Assembly (NCBI GenBank): GCA_016218155.1
Contig: JACREQ010000102.1
Span: 1-64,000, forward strand
Length of the DNA stretch: 64,000 nucleotides
Origin: Bacteroidia bacterium
GTDB taxonomy: Bacteria > Bacteroidota > Bacteroidia > Bacteroidales > GWA2-32-17
Direction of reading: 5' to 3'
The position numbers and the translations under genes were made by a program. The stretch's first letter is position 1. Every line of letters starts with the position of its first letter. The notes beneath the pieces were generated by a model that did no database searches, was not told where the DNA came from, and saw only the letters and a list, made by a program, of their open reading frames with translations. Positions 47,553-57,290 of this stretch are shown here, piece after piece.

Positions 47553-47560
47553 CAAATATA
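47553..47560 (-). promoter_or_regulatory. -7 element of the NarL-type regulator gene
   Basis: TATATTTG on the minus strand matches TAnnTTTG, 22 bases before the ATG at 47530. Confidence 0.5.
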
Positions 47561-47591
47561 ACAATTATTCTCAACTATAAAAAAAGAGAAA

Positions 47592-48179
47592 TTAATGTGT
47601 TATATGAATTCCGGTATTTGTAAGAAATAATTTAATTGCAATTGCCAAAAGAATTATACCAAAGAATTTTCTTAATATCATAATTCCAGCTTTTCCAATA
47701 ATTCTCTCGAACCATTCCGCAGATTTAACAACAACGTACACAATAACCATATTTAACACTAATGCAATTAAAATATTGGCAGCATGATATTCTGCTTTTA
47801 AAGAAAGCATGGATGTAATAGCTCCTGCACCAGCAACTAAAGGAAATGCGATAGGAACAATACTTACTCCTGCCGGTGTACTACCACGAAAAAAATCAAT
47901 TCCTAAAACCATTTCTAATCCAACAAAAAACACAACAAGTGAACCGGCAATAGCAAAAGAATATATATCAACTCCAAAAATACCTAATAAAGGTTCGCCA
48001 ATAAAGAAAAAAAGCAACATAATACCTAATGCAAATGAAGCTGCCTTTAATGCATCAATTTTTCCATGCTTTTGCTTTAAATCAATAATAATTGGTAAAG
48101 ATCCTGTAATATCAATTACAGCAAAAAGTACCATGAATGCTGAGAATATTTCACGAAAATTTAGATGTAAGTCAAACAT
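47592..48179 (-). CDS. MarC-family integral membrane protein
   Basis: A 195-residue protein with six hydrophobic segments (about residues 10-28, 45-63, 72-92, 105-122, 135-155, 172-190). The patterns FAVIDITGSLPIIIDL, IGEPLLGIFG and GLEMVLGI are those of the MarC/UPF0056 family of inner-membrane proteins, whose function is not settled. It is a single gene between a pair of hairpins and the NarL-type regulator. Confidence 0.9.
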   Translation of the reverse strand: MFDLHLNFREIFSAFMVLFAVIDITGSLPIIIDLKQKHGKIDALKAASFALGIMLLFFFIGEPLLGIFGVDIYSFAIAGSLVVFFVGLEMVLGIDFFRGSTPAGVSIVPIAFPLVAGAGAITSMLSLKAEYHAANILIALVLNMVIVYVVVKSAEWFERIIGKAGIMILRKFFGIILLAIAIKLFLTNTGIHITH

Positions 48180-48221
48180 ATAAAATAATTTGACGCAAAG
48201 ATATGAAAAATATTTTTGTTA

Positions 48222-48281
48222 CTGTCAGGTCGAAAGACCTAACATACTATGTTTTGCAGTCATGTCTTTCGACCTGACTGC
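48222..48281. repeat. Two related hairpins with GAAA/TTTC loops
   Basis: First hairpin AGGTC-GAAA-GACCT at 48227-48240; second, 11-bp stem with one mismatch and loop TTTC, at 48256-48281. The two share GTCAGGTCGAAAGAC in inverted orientation, so the whole can also fold as one larger stem. No T run follows, which argues against simple terminators. A related copy is at 25160-25173. Confidence 0.55.
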
Positions 48282-48289
48282 AAGATTTT

Positions 48290-50458
48290 TTATTTTACTA
48301 ATTTCATTTCATCAATAAGATTTTTTGCACCGGCAAATTTATCTATTACAAAAAGAACATATCGTACATCAACGTTTATGCACTTTTGCAATGTGTTTTC
48401 ATAGGCTATATCGCCACTCATTGCCTCCCAGTTACCATCAAATGCAATTCCTATAAGTTCTCCATTTCCGTTAATTACAGCACTACCAGAATTTCCGCCG
48501 GTAATATCGTTATTTGTTGTAAAGCAAACACGCATCTCGCCTGTTGTTGCAGCATACTGACCAAAATCTTTTTTATTATAAAGATCTTTTAGTTTTGGAG
48601 AAACAACAAATTCGTCATTTTTAGGATCTTCTTTCTCCATTATGCCGGTTAAGGTAGTATAATAATGATATGACACAGCGTCAGTAGGCTTATAATCACC
48701 TACTGTGCCATATGTTAATCGTATTGTTGAATTAGCATCAGGATAGAAAGATTTATTTGTCTGCATTTCCATAATACCTTTCTCAAATAGTCTTTTTGCA
48801 TTTTTAGCATCATCAGACTCTAGCCCTTCTAAACTGTAATAACGCATAACAATTTGACGAGCAATGTCAAACGCATAATCATTTTCAATTATTTTTTTTG
48901 AAGGCTTATCTAAAAATTTATTAAATCTTTCTTCGTCGGCAAAAATCGATTTTTTATACACCTCATCGGCAAATTTATTAAAATCGCCTTTAAATTTATT
49001 TTGTATTGTTGAAAATATCTCTAAATGGTAGGTTTGTGGTAAGTCCTCATAATACATTTTTAAAAGGGCAATAAATATTTTCTTATCTGTTGATTGATTA
49101 TAATCTTTAAAAAAAGCTTTAGCTGCTATTTTTATTTCTTGAGCAGTAGTTGTTATAGCCTGTTCATCTGGTTTTTCAGTTGACAAAATCTGATAAAGTT
49201 GCATAGATTGAAATGGAAATAACACTAATTCTGGTCCCTGAAATAAAGCTTCAGATACATATTGGTATGCCAAGGATTTTTCTTTAGTATCAGAATATGA
49301 TTTTTCGATTGTAGAAAGAACATTTCCATATAATTTCTGACGTTCGGGTGAAGCATTTACCCAATCGGTAAATTGCTTTTCTAATGTTTGCTTTTTTCCA
49401 ATAACATCTAATCTTCTTAATCCTTTGTTCTGACCAATAAAATATTTCCAGTAATTTGCAGTCTGAGCATATTTTGAAGCATACTGAATTCTTATTTTAT
49501 CAGATACATCCATATCTTCTTTCATCAATTCAAGCTTTTTTGTACGAATTTTAATTGCTGCCGGATTTAACACTTCCATCTGCTCTTTTACACCATAAGA
49601 AGTTAAATATCGCTCAGTTGTTCCGGGAAATCCAATAACCATAGCATAATCGCCTTTCTCCTGACCCTTTAAAGAAATAGGCAAAAACTGTTTTGGTTGA
49701 TAAGGAATATTATCTTTTGAATATTTTGCTGGTTTCCCATCTGGACCTGAATAAACTCTTAAAATAGAAAAATCTCCGGTATGTCTGGGCCACATCCAGT
49801 TATCAGTATCACCGCCAAATTTTCCTATTGATGAAGGTGGTGCACCAACTAATCTTACATCCTTAAAAGTTTCAAAAACAAACAAGAAATACTGATTCCC
49901 GGCAAACATATCAACTACCTCAACATTATAACCATTACCAGTTTTAGCTTCCTTTTCAATTTCTTTTATAATCTTTTCTATTGCTGCTTGTCTTTTTTCA
50001 TAAGAAAAATCTTCGGTAATATCTTTTAATACCCTATCGGTAACATCTTCTATTCTTACAAGAAATGAGGCACAAACTCCTTCGTTTGATAATTCCTGAT
50101 CTTTTGACATTGCCCAAAAACCATCGGTTAAATAATCGTGTTCAACAGAGCTATGATTTTGAATTGCATCAAAACCACAATGATGATTGGTAAATAAAAG
50201 TCCTTGTGCAGAAACTACTTCAGCAGAACAGAAAAAACCCATTGGATAACTCTCATTACTTAATCCGCAAATAGCATCCTTTAAACTTGCTTTATTAATA
50301 TTATAAATATCTTCAGGGGTTAACTTCAACCCTTGACGACGCATATCGTCATAGTTTTTGTTAATTAAAGACAAAATCCACATCCCCTCATCAGCTTTAA
50401 CCGAACTGGTAAAAGCAATGAATAAAGCAATAAAAAACACAAATAATTTTTTTGTCAT
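48290..50458 (-). CDS. S46 dipeptidyl-peptidase, DPP7-type
   Basis: A 722-residue exported serine peptidase (signal peptide MTKKLFVFFIALFIAFTSSVKA). The catalytic histidine lies in TNHHCGFDAIQ (His92/His93), the aspartate in the DTDNWMWPRHTGDFS region, and the nucleophile is Ser657 (TGGNSGS). The residue 18 positions after the serine, which separates DPP7 (Gly) from DPP11 (Arg) in Porphyromonas, is Gly675 (FDGNWE), pointing to a DPP7-like enzyme that releases dipeptides with hydrophobic P1 residues rather than Asp/Glu. Periplasmic role in peptide nutrition is inferred. Single gene, divergent from rlmN. Confidence 0.93.
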   Translation of the reverse strand: MTKKLFVFFIALFIAFTSSVKADEGMWILSLINKNYDDMRRQGLKLTPEDIYNINKASLKDAICGLSNESYPMGFFCSAEVVSAQGLLFTNHHCGFDAIQNHSSVEHDYLTDGFWAMSKDQELSNEGVCASFLVRIEDVTDRVLKDITEDFSYEKRQAAIEKIIKEIEKEAKTGNGYNVEVVDMFAGNQYFLFVFETFKDVRLVGAPPSSIGKFGGDTDNWMWPRHTGDFSILRVYSGPDGKPAKYSKDNIPYQPKQFLPISLKGQEKGDYAMVIGFPGTTERYLTSYGVKEQMEVLNPAAIKIRTKKLELMKEDMDVSDKIRIQYASKYAQTANYWKYFIGQNKGLRRLDVIGKKQTLEKQFTDWVNASPERQKLYGNVLSTIEKSYSDTKEKSLAYQYVSEALFQGPELVLFPFQSMQLYQILSTEKPDEQAITTTAQEIKIAAKAFFKDYNQSTDKKIFIALLKMYYEDLPQTYHLEIFSTIQNKFKGDFNKFADEVYKKSIFADEERFNKFLDKPSKKIIENDYAFDIARQIVMRYYSLEGLESDDAKNAKRLFEKGIMEMQTNKSFYPDANSTIRLTYGTVGDYKPTDAVSYHYYTTLTGIMEKEDPKNDEFVVSPKLKDLYNKKDFGQYAATTGEMRVCFTTNNDITGGNSGSAVINGNGELIGIAFDGNWEAMSGDIAYENTLQKCINVDVRYVLFVIDKFAGAKNLIDEMKLVK

Positions 50459-50591
50459 TTTCTTAAAATATAAGATTTTTCAATTACAAATTTTTACAAA
50501 TTAAATCATTCTAAAAGGGTTTTCAAAGAATTTTTGAAAGCAATTTACCAATCTTAAGTTTTTAAACATTAAATTGAATTAAATTTGGACC

Positions 50592-51647
50592 ATGCAAAAT
50601 ATCAGATCAATTTCTAGTGATTCTATTATTGAATTTTTAGAAAGTAATAACGAAAAAGCATTTAGAGCAAACCAGATTCTTGACTGGCTTTGGAAATATC
50701 GTGTTGAATCGTTTGATCAAATGAAAAACTTATCAAAAAATCTACAGGAAGTTTTATCTAAAAAATATTTTATCGATGCTGCAAAAATAACTACCCAGCA
50801 ATTTTCTGATGATAATACAATAAAAGTAGCATTTACGCTTTTTGACAACCAAACAGTCGAAGGGGTTCTAATTCCTTCTGATAAACGGGTAACTGCTTGT
50901 ATCTCTTCTCAGGTAGGTTGTGCTTTAGGTTGTAAATTTTGTGCAACCGGAAAATTTGGATTTAACAGAAATTTATCAGCCGGTGAAATATATGATCAAG
51001 CTTTTTTACTTTCAGAATTATCTCAAAAACAATACGATCTTCCATTAACTAACATAGTTTTTATGGGCATGGGGGAACCACTTTTAAATTATGAAAATTT
51101 ATTAATGGCAATAAATTGGATTACCTCACAAAAAGCTATGGGGTTTTCATCAAAACGAATAACCATTTCTACAGCAGGAATCCCCGATAAAATTGAACAA
51201 TTGGCAAAAGATAATATTAAGGTAAACCTTGCACTTTCGTTGCATACAGCCAAACCCGAAGTAAGACAAGAATTATTGCCGGTAGCAAATAAATATACTC
51301 TTGAAAGAATTGCTCAGGCTCTAAAGTTTTATACTAACACATTAAAAAAAGAAGTAACATTTGAATATCTTCTCCTTAAAGGTATTAATGATAGCCTTGA
51401 CGATGCAAAAGCACTTATTAATTATTGTAGTCATATTGCAAGTAAAGTAAACATTATTGAATATAATCCAGTTGATGATTTACCTTTCCAGAAATCAACT
51501 TCAGAGAACACGGCACTATTTTTGAAAACGCTTTATGCTAAAAATTTAAATGTAAAATTAAGACGAAGCAGAGGAAAAGATATTGATGCTGCCTGCGGTC
51601 AACTAGCCAATAAAGAAAGAAATAACAGTAAAAAGATTAAAAAATGA
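50592..51647 (+). CDS. rlmN: 23S rRNA/tRNA adenine-C2 methyltransferase RlmN
   Basis: A 351-residue radical SAM enzyme that methylates C2 of A2503 in 23S rRNA and A37 of some tRNAs. The cluster cysteines are Cys110, Cys114 and Cys117 (CALGCKFCATG), and the second catalytic cysteine is Cys335 near the C-terminus (DIDAACGQLA). Motifs FMGMGEPLLNYEN, STAGIPDKI and LALSLHTA are typical of RlmN, and Cfr-specific features are not apparent. Length fits the family. It is followed by an exported protein gene 67 bases downstream. Confidence 0.95.
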   Translation: MQNIRSISSDSIIEFLESNNEKAFRANQILDWLWKYRVESFDQMKNLSKNLQEVLSKKYFIDAAKITTQQFSDDNTIKVAFTLFDNQTVEGVLIPSDKRVTACISSQVGCALGCKFCATGKFGFNRNLSAGEIYDQAFLLSELSQKQYDLPLTNIVFMGMGEPLLNYENLLMAINWITSQKAMGFSSKRITISTAGIPDKIEQLAKDNIKVNLALSLHTAKPEVRQELLPVANKYTLERIAQALKFYTNTLKKEVTFEYLLLKGINDSLDDAKALINYCSHIASKVNIIEYNPVDDLPFQKSTSENTALFLKTLYAKNLNVKLRRSRGKDIDAACGQLANKERNNSKKIKK

Positions 51648-51714
51648 GATTTATTTCAGATTTTTTATACTTTCGTAAAAAATTTAATTGTTAAAACTAT
51701 AAATAATTTCAACT

Positions 51715-53283
51715 ATGAGAGCAGTGAAATTCTTCCTTTTGTTAACTTTAGCTTTTGCAGGTTCAAATTTACTGGCCCAAACCCTTGAAATGGACTGGGG
51801 ACAATCAAACGACCTTGCAAAAAACAATTGGTATCAAAAAATTATTGGCTCAGATAAAGATGGTTTTTTTGCTATACGTAGTGAAGGGATTTTAAAAGTT
51901 AATGAAGAAAATCTTTGGTTAGAGTATTATTCTACCACTACAAATGCACGTGAATCTTCAAACCAGATTATTATGCCAACTGTTGGGGGAAGTCCAACAC
52001 ATTACGAAGAACTATTTTATTTAAATGGCAAAGTAATTATTTTCACTTCATTAGTAAATGGTAGCAGAAAAATTTTATATGTTTCATATTTAAATAATGA
52101 AGGATTTTTAAAAAATAAACCCAAAGAAATCGGAAGTATACCTGTAAGTAATTCAAACTCTGATGGTTTTAACTTCCAATTAATGGAAGGCGGAAAGATA
52201 TTATTAAGCTTTCACAATACATTTGCTCAATATAATGCCGAACCTTTTTCATATAAAATTATTAATTCTGACTTAGTTGAAGAATTAAATTGTTCACTTG
52301 AATTACCACTAAAAGACAGATCATTTGAAGTTATTCAATCAAAAGTTTCAAAAGCAGGCGACATTTGTATGCTGATTAAATTAGAAAAAGTTGCAGATAA
52401 AAAGAAAACCACAACAGGACCAGGAAGTGAGTTTACCATGATGGTTTATACTGTTAAGAAAAAAGAATTCCATCCTTTCCCTATTACTGTTGACAAATAC
52501 AATGCAACTCATGCTGTTTTTGGTTTAGATAAAAATGATGACATCGTGATTACCGGATTCTTTGCTAACAAATCAGTTAAAATCGCAAATGAGTTTTCAG
52601 GATCTTTTTTCAGGAAAATAAATCCAAGAACCTTAAAAGCTGATGTTATGGATCCAAAAAAATCTATTAAATTATTTAGCAAAGAACTTTCTGCAGAATT
52701 CAGTCAGCAAAGAAATGGCGAAACACCTGATCAATATTTTAACTATGTTATTAGAGATATGATTTTCTTTGAAAATGGCGGATTTGCTTTTATTGCAGAA
52801 CAGGAATACACAAAATCGACAACAATTATTGCTCCGGGAACTAAAGAAGAAACCAAGATAGATTACTACTATTACAATGATCTTTTAATAAGTGGTGTAA
52901 CAAAAGAAGGTGTTTTAGACTGGCAGATAAGAATTCCTAAAAACCAGAACAGCTCCGACGATAAAGGATACTATCATTCAATTGCAACATTTGTTGACGC
53001 AAATAAATTAAAAATTATTTATAACGATAACAAAGCAAACTTAGAAAACAAAGTAGCTGAAAAAACAAAAGAACTTAAAAATAATCCTGTACTAACACCA
53101 AAAGGTCAGGCTGTGCTTGCAACATTATACAGTGATGGCAGCTATGAAAAATATCCAATGTTTAAAAATGAAGATGCAAGATTTGTTATTGTACCAAGAC
53201 TGATTGCAAAAACCGGTAAACGATATGCTTCTTATGCACAGGATGGAAAAAGTATAAAGTTTGGTTCATTTGTGTTTGAATAA
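51715..53283 (+). CDS. Exported protein of unknown function
   Basis: A 522-residue protein with signal peptide (MRAVKFFLLLTLAFAGSNLLAQ). The mature part has repeated beta stretches of the propeller kind (SDKDGFFAIRSEGILKV, LDKNDDIVITGFF, DMIFFENGGFAFIAEQEY), each an acidic turn followed by hydrophobic strands, so a six- or seven-bladed fold is plausible. No family name, catalytic residues or sorting domain are recognised. The gene follows rlmN with a 67-base gap and ends at a strong terminator. Confidence 0.75.
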   Translation: MRAVKFFLLLTLAFAGSNLLAQTLEMDWGQSNDLAKNNWYQKIIGSDKDGFFAIRSEGILKVNEENLWLEYYSTTTNARESSNQIIMPTVGGSPTHYEELFYLNGKVIIFTSLVNGSRKILYVSYLNNEGFLKNKPKEIGSIPVSNSNSDGFNFQLMEGGKILLSFHNTFAQYNAEPFSYKIINSDLVEELNCSLELPLKDRSFEVIQSKVSKAGDICMLIKLEKVADKKKTTTGPGSEFTMMVYTVKKKEFHPFPITVDKYNATHAVFGLDKNDDIVITGFFANKSVKIANEFSGSFFRKINPRTLKADVMDPKKSIKLFSKELSAEFSQQRNGETPDQYFNYVIRDMIFFENGGFAFIAEQEYTKSTTIIAPGTKEETKIDYYYYNDLLISGVTKEGVLDWQIRIPKNQNSSDDKGYYHSIATFVDANKLKIIYNDNKANLENKVAEKTKELKNNPVLTPKGQAVLATLYSDGSYEKYPMFKNEDARFVIVPRLIAKTGKRYASYAQDGKSIKFGSFVFE

Positions 53284-53302
53284 CATATTCAATTTTTTAT
53301 TG

Positions 53303-53329
53303 AAAAGCTGCCTTAAAATGGCAGCTTTT
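53303..53329 (+). terminator. Rho-independent terminator
   Basis: Perfect 10-bp stem AAAAGCTGCC/GGCAGCTTTT (53303-53312, 53320-53329) with a 7-base loop, followed by a T run. The remaining 170 bases to 53503 hold no gene that I can support. Confidence 0.85.
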
Positions 53330-53502
53330 TTTATTTCATATTCAAATCTTTCGACTAACAAGTTAGAAATTACTTTTTAATTCATTTGGCATATAATAAA
53401 ATAAATATTGTAACCATTTAATACAAATTAGCAGAGGCAGAAAAGTTCTTCACTAAGTTTCGAAAGAAAATAACAACTGAATTTGAACAAAAAAACATTA
53501 AG

Positions 53503-56500
53503 TTACACCAAGGTATTCAAGTCATCTAGCTGCATATTTTTGTTTATGTTACGCATTGTTTTTGCAGTCTCAGTGAAGTATTGATGGTTTCTGATAAATT
53601 CATATTGTAGCTTATTCCACTCATCAATTGAACGTATTTTACCGCGCTCATATAATTCTCTGAATAAATTCTGAGATACAGGAATAAAATCTGCACGCCC
53701 CAAGTAATCGAGGTCAGCATCACAAAGTATTTTTTCTAATTTAGTGCGAGGAGAAGGTGGAAATTTTGTAGCAAAAATCATTTCAGAAATTGTTTGTATC
53801 TGTTGTTCTGAATAATGATGGTGTGGCAAAATTTCCTTTGCCATTTTTATACTTAACAATTCATGATCGTCATAACCAATTAAAAATCCGGTATCGTGAA
53901 ATAACGCTGCTGTTTTTAACAATAACATTTCATCACGAGTTATTCCTTCACCCAGCCCAAAAATCTCAACCTGAACCATCACATCTATTGTATGTTTCAA
54001 ATTATGATAGTATAGGTCTTTTGGCAACCCCAAATCAAGCTTTGTCATTATAATCTCTTCAAGGTCGTCAAACCTTATAAATTGCATTTTGTTAAAAAAC
54101 TTTTCATTTGGTTTTATCCCCTCACCATTCTCAGATAGTTCGGGCTTAATACCTCTAACAAAATACATATCAATTTCCCCTTTATATTTTACAGGTAATT
54201 TACCACGATACTCACAATCAAAATAATCTTTTACAAGATCATAAGTAATTTCAGAAATATTAATCTCGCCGGCCTTACCTGAAGATTCCATTCTACTAGC
54301 AATATTTACAGTATCTCCCCAAATATCGTATGAGAATTTTTTACTTCCCACTACTCCTGCTATTACTGGCCCTGTATGAATTCCAATTCTAATATCCCAC
54401 TCATTTTCCGACTCAACCCTTAATATTTTCATAAACTGCTGCATTTCAATTGCAGCCATAATTACATCAATTGGATTAGTTCTGTTTTTTTGAGGAATAC
54501 CACCAGCACACATGTATGCATCACCAATTGTTTTAATTTTCTCGATGTTAAGTTTCTCAACAACAATATCAAATTGCAAAAAGAATTTATCTAATTCGTC
54601 AAGGAGTTTTTCAGGATTCATATGCTCGGCAATCATTGTAAAGCCCTGCACATCGCTAAACAACACAGTAACCATTTTATATTTTTTTCTGGTTGCATGT
54701 CCCTTCGAAGCTAATTCCTCAGCAGTATCCTTTGGTAAAATATTTGCAATTAATTCTTCTGCACGTTCCTTTTGCTTAACAAGTTCCTCTGTTCTTTCTG
54801 CAAGAAGGTGTTCAAGTTTAAATTTTTCCTGAGCAAACAAATAAGCTCTCCATTTTAACAACATAATAATAAAGCTAGCTAACAATACAACATAAATTAA
54901 CATTGCATACCATGTACGCCATAGTGGAGGCATTATAACAAAGTGATAACTGGCTTCTTTAGATACATTATTATATATATTTTTGGCCCTTACATGAAAT
55001 ACATATTCCCCTTCTGATAAATTAGTATATTCCTTAATATGACTTTTTTCCCACTCAGACCAATCTTTATCAAAATTTTCTAAATAATACTGATAATAAA
55101 TATCTTCTGGACTCTCATAAAATGGAGCTGAGAATTGAAATACTATATGATTATAACGATAATTAAACTTAGGAATAATTGTATCATTATTAATTCCTAC
55201 TAAAGAAGATGAACCAAAATCTACCAACGAATCTGTACCAATTGTTATTTGCCTTAACAAAGTATGCATTGCAGAAGTATCATTATTATAATATTTGGTA
55301 TCAAATCTAATCAAGCCATCAAAACTACCAAACCATACTACGTTGTTATTATCAGGAAAAATTGATTCAATAGTAAAATCTTTAATTTTTTTAAAAGGTA
55401 TTGTAACAAGTGTATATTTTCTTCCAAATCCATTATAATAAGCTAAAGCAGTTTCTTTAGAATATACCCCTTCAACACCTGTACTAAGCCATAGATTTTT
55501 ATTTGCATCTTCTGTTACGGGAAACACCCATCTGTTACCATTTTTAAAATCAAAACCAATTAAAGTGTCTAAATAAAATCTATCAGTTTCTTTGTTATAA
55601 CGATATATACCTCTCTGAGTTGAGAACAAAGTTCCCATAGAGGTAGAATAAACATCCAGCCAATTATAATCCTTAGGTAAACCGTGTCCTTCTTTATAAG
55701 AAACAAAGCTTGCGGTATTACTCCAGCCATTTGTTAAATTTACTTTAAAAGTTCCATAATAATCTGTTCCTAACCATAAACTACCATCAACCTCTTCTGC
55801 AATTGTTCTTACCTGATCATTTAACTTTGCAAGTTTTCCAAGCTCTGACCATTTTCCATTCTTAAAACTCAATGCCGACAATCCATTTGCTTTCCCTAAA
55901 TAAATAATTTCGGGATACTTTTTTGAGCGAACGATTGCTTCCAGCTGACCTTCAGATATTTTCTTTGCGATATCATCATTTATAAGATAAATCCCATCTG
56001 TTGCAGATACCAGCAATCCTTCTTCCATAGGGAAAAAACGATTACAGTCAGAGTTTAAATTTTTAACAGAAATAAATTTTTCAGAAGCAAAATTTATTTT
56101 ATTAAAATTATCATCAATATGAGTTTTAAGATAATAAACACCCTGTGATGTTGCAATATAAATTTTTCCCTTAAATCTGCAAATTGATGAGATTCCTCCA
56201 TGTACACCCGTATTTCTGTTAAAATAAGTAAAAGCAGAAGGCACCTCAGTCCTGCATATCCCATTATTTAAACTTAACCACAAATTGTTACGACTATCAA
56301 TATACATATCATGTACATAATCGTTAAACAAGCCATTTTTCTCGTTTAAACCTGTTATATATTTTCCATTCTTATCAATTACAACAAACCCACCTCTTAT
56401 AGTTCCAACTGCATAAAACCCATCAAGGACAGGTATTGCACAGGTAAATACATTAAGCTCTATAAAAGAATCAATATCTGTAACAAATGGCTGAATATTT

Positions 56501-57231
56501 CCTTTTAAGCTTAAAATTTTAAACCCTCTTTCGGTAGTTTTAATAAGTAAATCTTTGTTGTAAGCTAAAATACCTAAAACAGATTTACTAGAAAACACTT
56601 CACTACCTTCAATTTTTTGCATTTTTAAATTATCATATCTATAAATCCCACCCGGTTGTCGTGAGATAAGAATCTTATTATTAACTTTAAAAATATTTAT
56701 CTCAACTGCAGAACTATCAATCATTTTTAAAGATATATTATCCCATAAGTAAAGTCTTGATCCGGCAACAAATAACACATTTTGGTTTTGAGTAAGAATT
56801 TTTGAAATCTGACCTATGTTCCGATTCTTTAAAGGAATCTTATTTAATAAACTTATAAATTCATTTTTATTTTGCTTATTTCGATTTAAATATCCAAAGC
56901 TATTATATCCACCTATATAAACTCTGCCATTTATATCTGAGGCTAAATTTGGCAGACCATTCTGAGGAATCATACGCCAAGAATTGCCATCGTATTCAAG
57001 TATACCGCTTAAGTTTCCAACATATAAAATTCCTTCCTTGTCTTCAGTAATTGAAAAATTCTGACTTTCATATCCATAGCTTTTAGGAGGAAAATTCTGA
57101 GCAAATGGAATTCCCATCTCATTCTCCTGAGCAGATAAAAACACATTAACTAACAGCAATACAATTACTAAACAGATTTTTGTAAGTTTTAAATAAAAAT
57201 TTTTAACTTTGCTATCTTTAAGTAATTTCAT
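53503..57231 (-). CDS. Propeller receptor fused to adenylate cyclase and HD domain
   Basis: A 1242-residue protein from ATG 57231 (the frame opens 18 codons earlier at TTG). After a hydrophobic signal/anchor (ICLVIVLLLVNVFLSA) come two-component propeller repeats over about residues 40-640, a Y_Y_Y domain at about 670-750, a membrane segment (WYAMLIYVVLLASFIIMLL), a short coiled coil, a class III cyclase at about 850-1025 and a C-terminal HD domain at about 1075-1200. The cyclase keeps both metal aspartates (FSDVQGF, IGDAYM), the Lys/Asp pair of adenine recognition (KIKTIGD, IWGDTVN) and the transition-state Asn-Arg (NIASRM). The HD part has KHTIDV, FHDTGF and CDADLDYLG. It should make cAMP in response to a periplasmic signal; the HD substrate is unknown. 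Confidence 0.92.
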   Translation of the reverse strand: MKLLKDSKVKNFYLKLTKICLVIVLLLVNVFLSAQENEMGIPFAQNFPPKSYGYESQNFSITEDKEGILYVGNLSGILEYDGNSWRMIPQNGLPNLASDINGRVYIGGYNSFGYLNRNKQNKNEFISLLNKIPLKNRNIGQISKILTQNQNVLFVAGSRLYLWDNISLKMIDSSAVEINIFKVNNKILISRQPGGIYRYDNLKMQKIEGSEVFSSKSVLGILAYNKDLLIKTTERGFKILSLKGNIQPFVTDIDSFIELNVFTCAIPVLDGFYAVGTIRGGFVVIDKNGKYITGLNEKNGLFNDYVHDMYIDSRNNLWLSLNNGICRTEVPSAFTYFNRNTGVHGGISSICRFKGKIYIATSQGVYYLKTHIDDNFNKINFASEKFISVKNLNSDCNRFFPMEEGLLVSATDGIYLINDDIAKKISEGQLEAIVRSKKYPEIIYLGKANGLSALSFKNGKWSELGKLAKLNDQVRTIAEEVDGSLWLGTDYYGTFKVNLTNGWSNTASFVSYKEGHGLPKDYNWLDVYSTSMGTLFSTQRGIYRYNKETDRFYLDTLIGFDFKNGNRWVFPVTEDANKNLWLSTGVEGVYSKETALAYYNGFGRKYTLVTIPFKKIKDFTIESIFPDNNNVVWFGSFDGLIRFDTKYYNNDTSAMHTLLRQITIGTDSLVDFGSSSLVGINNDTIIPKFNYRYNHIVFQFSAPFYESPEDIYYQYYLENFDKDWSEWEKSHIKEYTNLSEGEYVFHVRAKNIYNNVSKEASYHFVIMPPLWRTWYAMLIYVVLLASFIIMLLKWRAYLFAQEKFKLEHLLAERTEELVKQKERAEELIANILPKDTAEELASKGHATRKKYKMVTVLFSDVQGFTMIAEHMNPEKLLDELDKFFLQFDIVVEKLNIEKIKTIGDAYMCAGGIPQKNRTNPIDVIMAAIEMQQFMKILRVESENEWDIRIGIHTGPVIAGVVGSKKFSYDIWGDTVNIASRMESSGKAGEINISEITYDLVKDYFDCEYRGKLPVKYKGEIDMYFVRGIKPELSENGEGIKPNEKFFNKMQFIRFDDLEEIIMTKLDLGLPKDLYYHNLKHTIDVMVQVEIFGLGEGITRDEMLLLKTAALFHDTGFLIGYDDHELLSIKMAKEILPHHHYSEQQIQTISEMIFATKFPPSPRTKLEKILCDADLDYLGRADFIPVSQNLFRELYERGKIRSIDEWNKLQYEFIRNHQYFTETAKTMRNINKNMQLDDLNTLV

Positions 57232-57290
57232 ATACGAACAAACTAGAAATTTAATTTCGTTGTAAACATAAAAAAAATACGACAATTATT

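Noticed and set aside
50580-50587. TAAATTTG as promoter of rlmN
   Set aside because: Only 4 bases before the ATG; it would need a leaderless or later start, so it was not annotated.
53330-53502. Possible small gene or remnant downstream of the exported protein
   Set aside because: No frame with protein-like composition; only AT-rich sequence after the terminator.
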